Numbered from the stretch's first letter, positions 10,867-19,531 are shown. The stretch is 42,087 nucleotides of DNA from Ruminococcus sp. (GCA_017521805.1 JAFXDK010000002.1:1-42087); one strand, 5' to 3'. Numbers and translations are program-made. The notes: generated from the letters alone by a model not told the origin.

Positions 10867-10904
10867 GCAACGTTTTTCCGTTGCAAAAAGGCTCATTTCA
10901 GCCT
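10867..10904 (-). terminator. Terminator(s) downstream of the symporter gene
   Basis: Reading the - strand, an AGGCT/AGCCT stem (10889-10904) is followed directly by five T. A second stem of six pairs (GCAACG/CGTTGC, within 10867-10884) follows immediately. Together they separate the symporter gene from the rnj promoter. Confidence 0.7.
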
Positions 10905-10934
10905 ATTTATGGAGGGGGTTGTTCAAATCAAGAC

Positions 10935-12167
10935 TTATTCTCTGTCTTTTATCCTGTTCATAAGCAAAAAAAGTCCAAGCAGATTCGGGAAAGCCATAAG
11001 ACCGTTGAAGATATCGGATAAAAGCCATACAGCTTCGGGAGAAAAAACAGCTCCGCAAGCGGCTGAAAGGGCATATACAGCAGTAAATATGCCTATGTAT
11101 TTTCCTTTGGATATGTGGCTGAATGATTTCATTCCGCAGTAAAACCAACCAATAACGGTACAGAATGAGAATATACCCAGTTCCGCAGTGATAAAGGGTA
11201 CAGAAAATCCGCCAAGCACCGAGGAAACAGCTTCGGAAACAGAAAAGCAGTCAGAGCCGCAGAGTATAGCCATAGCTGTTAGGGTACAGCAGAATATGGT
11301 ATCAAAAAAGACTTCAAACATACTCCAAGCTCCCTGAGTTTCTGGAGAAGTATTTTCAGCAGCACTGTGAAGAATAGGAGAACTTCCCAGACCTGCCTCA
11401 TTTGAAAAGATACCCCGACGTATACCCACGGAAAGAGCATATCCCGAGATTCCCCCTGCGGCTTCTCTTAGACCGAAAGCTTCTGCAAAGATATTGCTAA
11501 CGATATCAGGCAATTTTTCGCCGTGTATGGCAATTACCGCAATGCAAACAAGGGTATATGCAGCAGACGCGGCAGGCAGAAGAAACTGAGCCGCAGTGCC
11601 GATGCGCTGACTTCCGCCCCGTACTGTAAGAAATACAACTGCAAATATTATTACAGCGGCAAGAGGACGGCTGAAATCGGTACAATCCTGCAAGGAATCG
11701 GCAAATGTGCTAATCTGCACCATGCTTCCCATACCGAGCGATGCCATAACGCAGAAAAGGGCGAAAATCCAAGCAAGCACAGGACAGCCCAGTCCCTTAG
11801 TCAGATATGCCATAGGACCTTTTAATGTTTCATCGCTGTATTTAGCTGACAGAACATTTTCGGCATAAACCAGAGCCATGCCGAAAAAAGCGGAAATCCA
11901 CATCCAGAAGACAGCGCCTGCTCCGCCAAGAGCAAGAGCAGAGGCAGTTCCCACAATATTTCCCGTACCCATAGCAGTACCAAGGCTCATGCAGACGGTT
12001 TTGAACTGTGATAATCCCGAATTTTCAGAATTTCTGCTTGTGAAAATCAAAAAGGGCATACGAAATTGTATAAATTTAAGCTTATAAGTAATCATAGCTC
12101 CTGTAAAGAGCAGGAGAAATATAAGACCGTTTCCCCATACAAAATTATTTATTTTTTCAAGAATCAT
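10935..12167 (-). CDS. Sodium:alanine/glycine symporter (AGCS family)
   Basis: Integral membrane protein of 410 residues that would import alanine, glycine or a similar small amino acid with Na+. It has about ten hydrophobic segments. The family signature region GTAMGTGNIVGTASALALGG lies near residues 62-81, followed by the conserved FWMWISAFFGMALVYAENVL segment. A late IRRGIFSNEAGLGSSPI motif is also typical of AGCS. It is slightly shorter than many AGCS proteins (about 450-500), with no obvious break. The ATG start has a GGAGG site 8 bases upstream. It is monocistronic by layout: divergent from the PH-domain genes and followed by its own hairpins. The exact substrate cannot be read from sequence. 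Confidence 0.93.
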   Translation of the reverse strand: MILEKINNFVWGNGLIFLLLFTGAMITYKLKFIQFRMPFLIFTSRNSENSGLSQFKTVCMSLGTAMGTGNIVGTASALALGGAGAVFWMWISAFFGMALVYAENVLSAKYSDETLKGPMAYLTKGLGCPVLAWIFALFCVMASLGMGSMVQISTFADSLQDCTDFSRPLAAVIIFAVVFLTVRGGSQRIGTAAQFLLPAASAAYTLVCIAVIAIHGEKLPDIVSNIFAEAFGLREAAGGISGYALSVGIRRGIFSNEAGLGSSPILHSAAENTSPETQGAWSMFEVFFDTIFCCTLTAMAILCGSDCFSVSEAVSSVLGGFSVPFITAELGIFSFCTVIGWFYCGMKSFSHISKGKYIGIFTAVYALSAACGAVFSPEAVWLLSDIFNGLMAFPNLLGLFLLMNRIKDRE

Positions 12168-12209
12168 GAAAACCTCCGCAAAATACTGTACTTTTTGTGA
12201 AAAATGAGT

Positions 12210-12215
12210 TATAAT
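12210..12215 (+). promoter_or_regulatory. Possible -10 element for the PH-domain gene pair
   Basis: A TATAAT lies about 50 bases upstream of the ATG at 12264 on the + strand. No convincing -35 box is found at the right spacing (the hexamer 17 bases upstream is TGTACT), so this is a weak call. Confidence 0.4.
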
Positions 12216-12263
12216 ATATTTATGTGAGGTAATTATCTGAAAATTCGTTCAGGTGGTGTATAA

Positions 12264-12704
12264 ATGAAAAAATTTTTTCCCGATAAAAATGCTTCCCGAA
12301 GTCTGAAACTGCTTGTGATTATAGGCGCTGTACTGATACTTGCGGCAGTAAGACTATATGTTCCTTTAGATAAAGTTGTTATTATAGTCGGTGCTGTACT
12401 TCTGACAATTGTGCTTTTCTTTGATTTAATATATATTCCCCTGTATTTCCGAGCTTTAAGGTATGAATCAGACGGCAAATCCATAACCCGTTACGGCGGA
12501 GTTATTATGAAATACAGCAAATCAGTGGAATTTTCCTCTGTGCAGTATACCGCGGCAGTTTCCATGCCCTTTTCAAAGCAAACAGGCTTTAATATTGCTG
12601 TATTGTTTGTATACGGCGGTCAGCTGAGACTTTCATTTCTGAGCAAAAGCGATTGTGATGAAATACTGCACCTTGCAGGCAGTGCCCGAAAGGAGAGCGT
12701 ATGA
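12264..12704 (+). CDS. Membrane protein with bacterial PH domain (YdbS-like)
   Basis: A 146-residue protein with two adjacent membrane helices (about 15-30 and 37-57). A bPH2-type domain (the YdbS/YdbT, PF03703-like fold) follows; the segment from about residue 65 beginning with RYESDGKSITRYGGVI is the typical strand entry. The arrangement matches YdbS, which together with YdbT forms a membrane complex in Bacillus linked to resistance to some bacteriocins. An AGGTGG site lies upstream of the ATG. It overlaps the next gene by 4 bases (ATGA), so the two products are probably made together and interact. Function in this organism is inferred from the pairing only. Confidence 0.8.
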   Translation: MKKFFPDKNASRSLKLLVIIGAVLILAAVRLYVPLDKVVIIVGAVLLTIVLFFDLIYIPLYFRALRYESDGKSITRYGGVIMKYSKSVEFSSVQYTAAVSMPFSKQTGFNIAVLFVYGGQLRLSFLSKSDCDEILHLAGSARKESV

Positions 12705-14155
12705 TATATCACGAGCACCCTCTGCGGATATTGAAATATTCCCTGAAAAATATATGGCTGCTTATATTTCCGCTGTTACGCGGTGTATCTGTGTTGAGTT
12801 TCAATCCAAAAGGAATATACGCATGGATAAAGGGCGCGTGGTTTGATATTGCAGTAATCGGGATAATTCTGGTATACGGCTTTATACGTTGGTATTTTTC
12901 GCAGATTACTCTGACAGACAATGCCATAACCCATAAAAACGGCTTTATTTTCAGGATTCAGCGGACAATTCCATTTGAAAGCGTAAGCTCTGCGGCAACA
13001 GAAACACTGTTTTTTCTCATACCGTTCAAGGCTGTGGGAATTCGCTGTGATACCCGTGCAGGATTTTTCAAATCCACTGATTTAAAGCTTCTTGTAACGC
13101 AGAAAACAGCGGATATAATAATGAATCATATCCCCGATGTTAAAATAGAAAAGGCAATAAAAGGGATTCCCGAGCCTACACTCACCTCCGTAGCATTATT
13201 TTCAGTATTTTTCTCCAGCGGATTTTCGGGAGCTGTATATATCGCGGCATTTTTCTTCAAGGGCGGCGATATAGCAAAAGATATAATAAATTTTGCAATG
13301 AAGCGTATTACAATGCAGGCTGAGCAGATATACCCAAAATTTCTTGGTGAAATTCCCAAAGCAGCAGTAATTGCAGGCGTATTCTTCATAGCAGCGTGGT
13401 TTTTATCCTTTGTGCTGAATCTGCTTGTGTACGCTTATTTTAAAATATCAGCGGACAACGACTGCATAAACGTATCATTTGGACTTGTTAAAAGGCGGCG
13501 GCATAGAATAAAGACGGAGCATATAAATTATGTTGATTTGCGTCAGAATCTGATTATGAAGATATGCAGAGCAGTTGCAGTGAATATAAGCTGTGCAGGA
13601 TTTGGCTATAAATCGCATCTTCCTGTACTTCTGCCCATAAGCAGTGAACAAAATCTGGACAGCCGTTCCGAAATTCTCGGCATAAAAAATGCAGGAATTA
13701 TGAAATATCGTCCAAAGCCTACAGCGTTTTTCAGCTATACAGGAATTCCGCTGTTGTGTATAATCCTTATTGCCGTACTTCATCATTTTTCTGATTATCT
13801 TTATTTTCCGGATTTTCTGCCTGAAATAACAGAAGAAATATTCCTTTTTCTTGCAGTAATGGCATATATACCTCTTGTATGGCTTGTCATGGTAAAAACT
13901 GCCGCATTATTCACAAGCGGAATAACCATTTATCCCGACAGTATTGTTCTGAGATGCGCAAGGGGAACGAGATTTCACACGGTAATTGCAAAGCGTGAAA
14001 ATGTTATAATGGTGCAGATAAAGCAGAATCCAGTACAGAAATTGTTTAAAAAATGCACTGTTGTGCTGTGGCTGTGCGGCGAAAGCCGTTCACGATATAA
14101 GGTGAAAGGTCTGAAATTAAGTGAGGGCAGAGAAATTCTATCTGAGCTATGCTGA
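12701..14155 (+). CDS. Membrane protein with multiple bacterial PH domains (YdbT-like)
   Basis: A 484-residue protein with hydrophobic pairs near 17-65, 160-190, 225-248 and 340-395. Soluble bPH2-like modules follow each membrane pair (for example the ITLTDNAITHKNGFIF segment). This repeated architecture is that of YdbT, the usual partner of a YdbS-like protein. The ATG is reached by a 4-base overlap with the preceding gene. Downstream are a heptamer repeat array and the operator-promoter of the next transcription unit. The hydrophobic content and repeat pattern are seen directly; the assignment to a bacteriocin or envelope-stress role is inference from Bacillus relatives. Confidence 0.8.
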   Translation: MIYHEHPLRILKYSLKNIWLLIFPLLRGVSVLSFNPKGIYAWIKGAWFDIAVIGIILVYGFIRWYFSQITLTDNAITHKNGFIFRIQRTIPFESVSSAATETLFFLIPFKAVGIRCDTRAGFFKSTDLKLLVTQKTADIIMNHIPDVKIEKAIKGIPEPTLTSVALFSVFFSSGFSGAVYIAAFFFKGGDIAKDIINFAMKRITMQAEQIYPKFLGEIPKAAVIAGVFFIAAWFLSFVLNLLVYAYFKISADNDCINVSFGLVKRRRHRIKTEHINYVDLRQNLIMKICRAVAVNISCAGFGYKSHLPVLLPISSEQNLDSRSEILGIKNAGIMKYRPKPTAFFSYTGIPLLCIILIAVLHHFSDYLYFPDFLPEITEEIFLFLAVMAYIPLVWLVMVKTAALFTSGITIYPDSIVLRCARGTRFHTVIAKRENVIMVQIKQNPVQKLFKKCTVVLWLCGESRSRYKVKGLKLSEGREILSELC

Positions 14156-14175
14156 TTGTCAAAGACAGCCGCTTT

Positions 14176-14210
14176 CTAACATCTAACTTCTAATTCCTAA
14201 CCTCTAAAAG
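14176..14210 (+). repeat. Degenerate heptanucleotide repeat, 5 units
   Basis: Five consecutive 7-base units all begin CTAA: CTAACAT, CTAACTT, CTAATTC, CTAACCT, CTAAAAG. They start 20 bases after the stop of the YdbT-like gene. Similar period-7 arrays lie at 19444, 25196 and 40084. Confidence 0.75.
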
Positions 14211-14244
14211 TGACAAATGTCACATGAAAAGTGACGTATGACAT
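14210..14244 (+). promoter_or_regulatory. Tandem inverted-repeat operator
   Basis: Two inverted repeats lie in succession. The first is a perfect palindrome with a spacer, GTGAC-AAAT-GTCAC (14210-14223). The second, GTGACGTATGACAT (14231-14244), is imperfect and of the same type. Their centres are 21 bases apart, two helical turns, and the second abuts the -35 box at 14246. This is the geometry expected of an activator binding as two dimers, as NarL-family regulators often do. The NarL-type regulator encoded at 18819 is an obvious candidate. Confidence 0.6.
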
Positions 14245-14245
14245 C

Positions 14246-14273
14246 TTACAATTATTTCCTGATATGGTATAAT
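14246..14273 (+). promoter_or_regulatory. Promoter of the large membrane protein gene
   Basis: TTACAA (14246-14251), a 16-base spacer and a perfect TATAAT (14268-14273) form a sigma-A type promoter with a weak -35. This suits activation from the tandem operator immediately upstream. Confidence 0.65.
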
Positions 14274-14320
14274 ATAGTCAAAGGGAAAGAGAAAATCCCA
14301 TGATGAAAGGAGTGTCAGAT

Positions 14321-16702
14321 ATGACAATGTCACTGTTGTATATGTATTTATTTTTCATTTTTATCGGTATTCCTGCACTTATCATAATTGGTATTGTTGC
14401 ACTGGTGAAGCACGAAAAAAAGAAGAGAGAGCAGAATCAGCAGAGAAGGCTTAACCCGAATATGTACGGTCCTGTATATATACCGAATTATACACCGAAA
14501 AAGCCTAAACAGAAGCTTTCAGCTTCAACTGTAATGCTTCTCATCGGTACAATATTCATAATGCTCTCGGCTATAACCTTTGTAGCGGCTAACTGGCTGG
14601 GTATGGAGCCTGCCGGGCGCGTATTCACTCTTGCAGGTGCGGCAGTAATAGCCTTTGCAATAAGCGGTGTTCTTAAAGCGGCAGTACACCTTGACAGAAC
14701 ATCGGCGGCATTTTATATGATTGGTACGCTGGTGGGAATTGTTTCATTCGGCACGGCAGGATATTACGAAATGTTCGGCGAATGGTTCAGCTTTTCCGGA
14801 ATGGGAAACTGCATATTCCTTGCAGTAACGGCTCTTCTTGCCTCTGTTTCGGCATTTGCAGGCTATAACTTATACAAGCATGAATCGTTCCATTACACAG
14901 CTTTCTCATTTATTTCACTGGCAATATTATTCTTATGCGGACAGTTTGCTTATCAGTATGAGGAATATGCAATTGCCGTTGCAATTGCACAGCTTATTAT
15001 AACAGCGGTAATACACGTATTAAAGCCTCAGAAGAATACAGTGTTTGAAAAGCCCGTAAGAGTTATTGGCGATATTTCAGCAGTAATCTATCAGATATTT
15101 GCAATGTGTTATGTTGTGGCTTCAACATTCAAGCCTACATGGTATACCTTTATAATTCTGGTTATACTTCTCGGACAGCTTTTCCTCTATGGCTTACTGA
15201 AAAATAAAAAATGGATGTTTATCTGGGCTGATATTGTCTCGATTTACGCCGCAATTACAGTGTCCGTAGTATGTGAGACAGAAGCGAATGAGCCTGTTTC
15301 AATGCTTGTTTTCGGTTTGCTTACTCTGGGAATTTATGTATTCAACCGTTTTATTCCTGAAAATCCCACATCAGCAAAAGCTGTTTCCTTTGTTGGACTT
15401 ATAATCGGCGCAATTGTTTGCCTCAACGCAAACACTGATGAATTATACGGCTTAAATCTCCTTGTTCCTGCGGCTGTAGTGGTGCTTTCAATATACTACT
15501 GTCTCCATATGTCAAAGGATATCCAGTTCATTGCAGGAATTGCACTTCCCCTTATGCCGTGGTGTATAGCATACAGCATATACGACAGTTACTGGACAGG
15601 CGGAAATTCTGGTGAACTTGGAGTTCTTGTTTATGGCGGACTTGCACTTGTATACATAATTATTGCCGCATTTTTCATATATCTTCCAAGCATATCAATT
15701 GATTTTTACTCAAAGCATCTTATAAAGGCGCATACAGCGGAATACTCCGCAATGGCAGCAGCAGTAATCGCACTTTTTACAGTTGTGGATTATTCAGAGT
15801 TTTACTTTATAACAATTGCACTTTGTATATTACATTTCATCGTGTCATGTTCAATGAGATGCAATATTACAGCGGCGGGTTCAGTTATAGCGCTTATTGC
15901 TGTTGTGAGAAATGTTCTCGGGGAATGTGTAAAAGACGAATTAACAGGAATATTAGTATTATACGGATTGTTTACAGTTCTTATAATACTTTCAAGAGTA
16001 GTATTCCCGAAATCCTTTGTATCTAAGGAAAAAGGAAAGGTTAAAATTGATATACTTCTGCCTGCTTCAATGATAGCAATCTGGGGTACAGCATTTGTGG
16101 ACGATATGAGCTATTTCCTTTTTAAAATAGCAGTTGCCGTATTCATTGCTTCATTTGTAAAAAAGAATACAGGCAAGGACGCGGCGGCAGTTCTCCTGTC
16201 TGTATCCGCATTTATTGCATCTTGTGCGTTTATATTCAGACCTTTCTTCATGACAGATTCTTCTGTAATTTCAAGCAAGATAAACCTCGCAATAATGGTT
16301 CTTCTGGGAATCTCATACAGATTCATCTGGAGAAATCACGGCGGAACAGCAAAAATCGTTTCAACAGTTGTGTTTATTCTTGCTTTTGCAGGACTTATAT
16401 TTGACGGAATCGTACATGACAGCATGGGCAACAGAATATTTGTTCTTGCAGTTACAGCGGCAATACTTATCTTCTCATTCTACGCAAAGAGCAAGACATG
16501 GTTCACAGCTTCATCAATCGCTCTTGTGATTCTCACAATTATGCTTACAGGAAAGTATTTCGAATTTGCCGGCTGGTGGGTATATCTCCTTGCAGTTGGC
16601 GTGATATTCATAGCTATTGCGGCAGTAAACGAAGCCTGCAAGAAAAAGGGCGAAAGCATGAAAGAAACAGTATCAAAGACATTTTCGGATTGGAGTTGGT
16701 AG
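14321..16702 (+). CDS. Large multi-spanning membrane protein, DUF2157-like
   Basis: The preferred start is the ATG at 14321, since AAAGGAG (14306-14312) lies 8 bases before it. The ATG at 14300 would lack a site. The product is about 793 residues. A single N-terminal membrane helix is followed by a Lys/Arg/Gln-rich cytoplasmic stretch (about 25-65). Some twenty further hydrophobic segments then run to the C-terminus. The segment FVAANW after the second helix, and the following helices, resemble the DUF2157 family of uncharacterised membrane proteins. No catalytic motif is seen. It has its own promoter with a tandem operator and is followed by the orphan gene and the two-component genes. An envelope role under control of the neighbouring kinase and regulator is inferred, not shown. 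Confidence 0.65.
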   Translation: MTMSLLYMYLFFIFIGIPALIIIGIVALVKHEKKKREQNQQRRLNPNMYGPVYIPNYTPKKPKQKLSASTVMLLIGTIFIMLSAITFVAANWLGMEPAGRVFTLAGAAVIAFAISGVLKAAVHLDRTSAAFYMIGTLVGIVSFGTAGYYEMFGEWFSFSGMGNCIFLAVTALLASVSAFAGYNLYKHESFHYTAFSFISLAILFLCGQFAYQYEEYAIAVAIAQLIITAVIHVLKPQKNTVFEKPVRVIGDISAVIYQIFAMCYVVASTFKPTWYTFIILVILLGQLFLYGLLKNKKWMFIWADIVSIYAAITVSVVCETEANEPVSMLVFGLLTLGIYVFNRFIPENPTSAKAVSFVGLIIGAIVCLNANTDELYGLNLLVPAAVVVLSIYYCLHMSKDIQFIAGIALPLMPWCIAYSIYDSYWTGGNSGELGVLVYGGLALVYIIIAAFFIYLPSISIDFYSKHLIKAHTAEYSAMAAAVIALFTVVDYSEFYFITIALCILHFIVSCSMRCNITAAGSVIALIAVVRNVLGECVKDELTGILVLYGLFTVLIILSRVVFPKSFVSKEKGKVKIDILLPASMIAIWGTAFVDDMSYFLFKIAVAVFIASFVKKNTGKDAAAVLLSVSAFIASCAFIFRPFFMTDSSVISSKINLAIMVLLGISYRFIWRNHGGTAKIVSTVVFILAFAGLIFDGIVHDSMGNRIFVLAVTAAILIFSFYAKSKTWFTASSIALVILTIMLTGKYFEFAGWWVYLLAVGVIFIAIAAVNEACKKKGESMKETVSKTFSDWSW

Positions 16703-16720
16703 TTAAATGAGGTATTTAAT

Positions 16721-17161
16721 ATGGGGATGAATGTAAGTATAAAAGATGATAAAATTACAATATATTGTAGTTTCACAATATGCTTTGATTCTATTGATAG
16801 AATTGATTTTATTGACAAAAAGTGTAAAGTACTTATTTCTTTCGAATATCATGATATAGATGAACTAAAACATGCGCTTATTCGCTTTAATAATCAAAAA
16901 AACTTTAAAAGTAAAATAGATGAGAATAACGCAACAATATCATTCAAATACTCTCTTTCTATAAAAGAATATGAAAAAATGAAAGAGAATATAGTTTGTA
17001 AATTTATAAGTAGAAATACAATAATAAATATAATTATAGATTTTACTCAAATGAGCAAAACAAATGTTATAAAAACTAATATAAAAAAATCTAAAATTAA
17101 AGATAAAAGAATATGTTATAACCCTAAACCTTATAATGGTGGAAAATTTTCATCAAAATAA
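16721..17161 (+). CDS. AT-rich orphan protein of unknown function
   Basis: A 146-residue protein with no recognised domain, no signal peptide and no membrane helix. It is rich in Lys, Ile and Asn and contains the segments DRIDFIDKKCKVLI and SLSIKEYEKMKENI. Base composition differs sharply from its neighbours: in 16741-16800 only 13 of 60 bases are G or C, and third positions are nearly all A or T. GAGGT (16709-16713) lies 7 bases before the ATG. The coding frame is uninterrupted and ends 63 bases before the histidine kinase start. The composition suggests recent acquisition or very relaxed selection. Function unknown. Confidence 0.65.
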   Translation: MGMNVSIKDDKITIYCSFTICFDSIDRIDFIDKKCKVLISFEYHDIDELKHALIRFNNQKNFKSKIDENNATISFKYSLSIKEYEKMKENIVCKFISRNTIINIIIDFTQMSKTNVIKTNIKKSKIKDKRICYNPKPYNGGKFSSK

Positions 17162-17168
17162 AACGATG

Positions 17169-17195
17169 TTTACATTATGTAATATTGTATATAAT
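17169..17195 (+). promoter_or_regulatory. Possible kinase promoter with a palindrome over the -35
   Basis: TTTACA (17169-17174) and TATAAT (17190-17195) are 15 bases apart, shorter than ideal. A perfect 13-base palindrome, TTACAT-T-ATGTAA (17170-17182), covers the -35, and TACATTA/TAATGTA arms embrace the whole region. It could be a promoter with an operator for the two-component genes; the short spacer lowers confidence. Confidence 0.4.
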
Positions 17196-17224
17196 GTATG
17201 GGACATAGAAATGGAGTTGAAATA

Positions 17225-18814
17225 ATGGCAGTAACAATAACAGCGACAGTACTTCTTTTGCTTGGTCTGGGCGGTATGCTGGGCACAGTAGGGTGGATAC
17301 TTTCAAGGGGAAATGGAAATACAATGACAAAATTGTTTATTGTCTGTCAGCTTTCCATTGTGCTGTGGCTTGTTTCACAGCTCCTGAAATTGTTTTCCGT
17401 TACCGATAATCAGCTTATGATAAGCTACCTCATCGGAAATATCGGTATATGCGCCTTTTCTCCTTTCTGGCTGATGTTTTCGGCTGAATATGCGGAAGCT
17501 GAGGCTAAATTCCGACGTATGACAAAGTTTTTGCCTATAGTTTCTGTTATAATGTATACAGTAATTGCTACAAATCCGCTTCACAGGCTGTATTACAGGA
17601 ATTTCGGATTGTCCGGGATAAGCTATGGTATATTGTTTTATTTATTTCAGCTTTTGTTTTATGTATTTATCATATGGGGAATCTCCATTATGTTTATCCG
17701 TCATTCAAAGGGAAATAGAGTATCTGCACAGTCAATGCTTCTGGCGCTGGCGGCGGCTGTTCCGCTTATTATAAATACCCTTGCAATAAGCGGAGCGATA
17801 AAGTCGGAAATTGAGCTGACACCGCTGTTTTTCGCCTTTTCTGTCATTATGGTGCATATTGCGATACAGCGTTACGGTTTGCTGAATATAAACAGAATTG
17901 CTATACATAAAACCATTGATAATATCGGGACAGCGGCGGCTATTTTTGATACAGAGGGCAATGTTACATACAGAAATAAGGCAATGAAATCCCTTGTCTC
18001 TGCGGATTTTTCAGATATTTCGGGATTCTACGCTGTTCTTGGGCAGCTTGCAGGAGCGGAACTGAACAAGGAATCCGCAGAATTTACCGTTGGAGCTGAA
18101 CGATACAGCCTTAAAAAAAGCTCTGTATGCAACGAAAACGGTACTGTTATCGCTGAAATTGTGCTGATAAGCAATATAACCGAGTATTATGAGCTTTCAC
18201 AGGCTGAAAAACGACTTTCCATAGAGCATGAAAGAAACAGAATAGCGCAGGAAATACACGATTCTGCAGGGCATACCTTTACAATGATAAGCTCCCTTGC
18301 AAAAATATCCGACGCGGAACTGAAAAAGGGTGTGAACGGTGATGTGTCCCGATATCTTGCGGAAATTGACGGGCTTTCACGAAGCGGTATAACACAGCTG
18401 AGATGTTCTATTAACAATCTCCGTGATGATGAATTCATGACATCAATAACCCGTGCTGTCAATACAGTAACAGCGGCGGTCAGAAGTATGAAAGTTGATG
18501 TGTGCATACAGGGGACAGAGGACGATTCCTACAGCTTCTGCATACGGGAGGTGTACGACAGCGTAAAGGAAATTGTGACGAATACAATGCGGTATTCGGG
18601 GGCAGAAAGGCTTGACATAATTATAAAATTCCTCGGCGATCGTCTTGAATTGTATATCTTCGATAACGGCAAGGGCTGCTCCGAAATAAAGGAAAATAAC
18701 GGTTTAAGCGGAATCCGCCGCCGCATAGAAGATATAGGCGGAACGGTGAAATTTTCCTCCTTTGAAGGAGAGGGATTCAACACGATTATAAAAATTCCAG
18801 TAGCAAAAGGGTGA
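17225..18814 (+). CDS. Sensor histidine kinase, HisKA_3 type with 7TM N-terminal region
   Basis: The preferred start is the ATG at 17225 (529 residues), preceded by GGAG at 8 bases; an ATG at 17198 has no site. The N-terminal half has about seven membrane helices like the 7TM sensor region of some Firmicute kinases. A PAS-like segment (around FDTEGNVTYRNKAMKSL) follows. The HisKA_3 dimerisation domain holds the phosphoacceptor His in RIAQEIHDSAGH (about residue 345). The HATPase_c domain has an N-box-like EIVTNTMRYSGA and the G-box segments DNGKG and GLSGIRRRIEDIGG. The regulator starts 4 bases after the stop, so the two genes are one unit. The stimulus is unknown; neighbours point to the membrane or envelope. 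Confidence 0.92.
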   Translation: MAVTITATVLLLLGLGGMLGTVGWILSRGNGNTMTKLFIVCQLSIVLWLVSQLLKLFSVTDNQLMISYLIGNIGICAFSPFWLMFSAEYAEAEAKFRRMTKFLPIVSVIMYTVIATNPLHRLYYRNFGLSGISYGILFYLFQLLFYVFIIWGISIMFIRHSKGNRVSAQSMLLALAAAVPLIINTLAISGAIKSEIELTPLFFAFSVIMVHIAIQRYGLLNINRIAIHKTIDNIGTAAAIFDTEGNVTYRNKAMKSLVSADFSDISGFYAVLGQLAGAELNKESAEFTVGAERYSLKKSSVCNENGTVIAEIVLISNITEYYELSQAEKRLSIEHERNRIAQEIHDSAGHTFTMISSLAKISDAELKKGVNGDVSRYLAEIDGLSRSGITQLRCSINNLRDDEFMTSITRAVNTVTAAVRSMKVDVCIQGTEDDSYSFCIREVYDSVKEIVTNTMRYSGAERLDIIIKFLGDRLELYIFDNGKGCSEIKENNGLSGIRRRIEDIGGTVKFSSFEGEGFNTIIKIPVAKG

Positions 18815-18818
18815 TATT

Positions 18819-19442
18819 ATGATAAATGTATTAATAGCAGATGATGTGGCAGTACTCCGAATGGGGCTCAAAGCGGTGTTAAGTCAGGATTCCGAAATAA
18901 ATGTAGTAGGGGAGGCAGGCAACGGCAAGGAGGCTTATGAGCTTGCTGTACGTCTTAAACCCGATGTTGTGCTTATGGATATGCGTATGCCCGATTTCGA
19001 CGGCGGCTACGGCACACGACAGATTAAAGACAAGCTAAGCGGCGTTAAGGTTCTTGTGCTTACCACATTCGACGATAAGGAAACGGTGGAAAAGGCTATG
19101 TCAAGCGGCGCGGACGGTTATATCCTGAAAGAAATGGACAGCTCGCAGGTGATAAATTCAATTAAGGCTGTAGCAGGGGGGATAAACGTATTCTGTGATA
19201 ATATATTTCAGGCAATAAAAAAAGAGCCTATGAAGCAGGCTCCTGTAAATTACGATATAACCGAAAGAGAGGCGGAATTTCTCCGTCTTATCTGCGACGG
19301 TTATGACAACAAAGAAATAGCGGCTCAGCTTTATCTTGCTGAGGGAACGGTAAGAAACGGCATATCACGTCTCCTTGAAAAACTGAAGCTGAAAGACCGC
19401 ACACAGCTGGCGGTGTTTGCGATAAAAAATAATCTTGTATAA
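18819..19442 (+). CDS. NarL/LuxR-family response regulator
   Basis: A 207-residue two-domain regulator. The receiver domain has the acidic pair D8-D9, the phosphorylation site Asp54 in VVLMDMRMP, a conserved Thr in VLVLTTFDD and the Lys in YILKEM. The C-terminal LuxR-type helix-turn-helix runs from about ITEREAEFLRLICDG to the end, with DNKEIAAQLYLAEGTVRNGI as its DNA-reading part. It starts 4 bases after the kinase stop and forms its cognate pair. NarL-family regulators bind inverted repeats as tandem dimers, which makes the 14210-14244 palindromes a plausible target. A terminator follows at 19576-19609. Confidence 0.93.
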   Translation: MINVLIADDVAVLRMGLKAVLSQDSEINVVGEAGNGKEAYELAVRLKPDVVLMDMRMPDFDGGYGTRQIKDKLSGVKVLVLTTFDDKETVEKAMSSGADGYILKEMDSSQVINSIKAVAGGINVFCDNIFQAIKKEPMKQAPVNYDITEREAEFLRLICDGYDNKEIAAQLYLAEGTVRNGISRLLEKLKLKDRTQLAVFAIKNNLV

Positions 19443-19443
19443 A

Positions 19444-19499
19444 TAGCTGCTAGCCTTTAGCCTTTAGCTGTTAGCTAATAGCTTATGGCTAAAGGCTCA
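19444..19499 (+). repeat. Degenerate heptanucleotide repeat, 8 units
   Basis: Eight 7-base units follow without interruption: TAGCTGC, TAGCCTT, TAGCCTT, TAGCTGT, TAGCTAA, TAGCTTA, TGGCTAA, AGGCTCA. The array starts one base after the response-regulator stop. Each of the first six units carries a TAG, and because 7 is not divisible by 3 the stops rotate through all three frames. Confidence 0.85.
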
Positions 19500-19503
19500 T
19501 AAG

Positions 19504-19531
19504 AAAAACCGTCGGCGCAAAACCGACGGTT
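19504..19531 (-). terminator. Terminator for the LRR-dockerin gene
   Basis: On the - strand a nine-pair stem (19507-19515 with 19523-19531, 7-base loop) runs into a stretch of T (A at 19504-19508 on +). The stem and loop are identical to those of the hairpin at 21906-21936. Confidence 0.8.

Noticed and set aside
10549-10934. Replication origin or DnaA-box cluster
   Set aside because: The gap is AT-rich but I saw no repeated TTATCCACA-type boxes and no dnaA or dnaN nearby.
14176-14210. CRISPR-like or telomere-like tandem repeat
   Set aside because: Units are only 7 bases, degenerate and without spacers.
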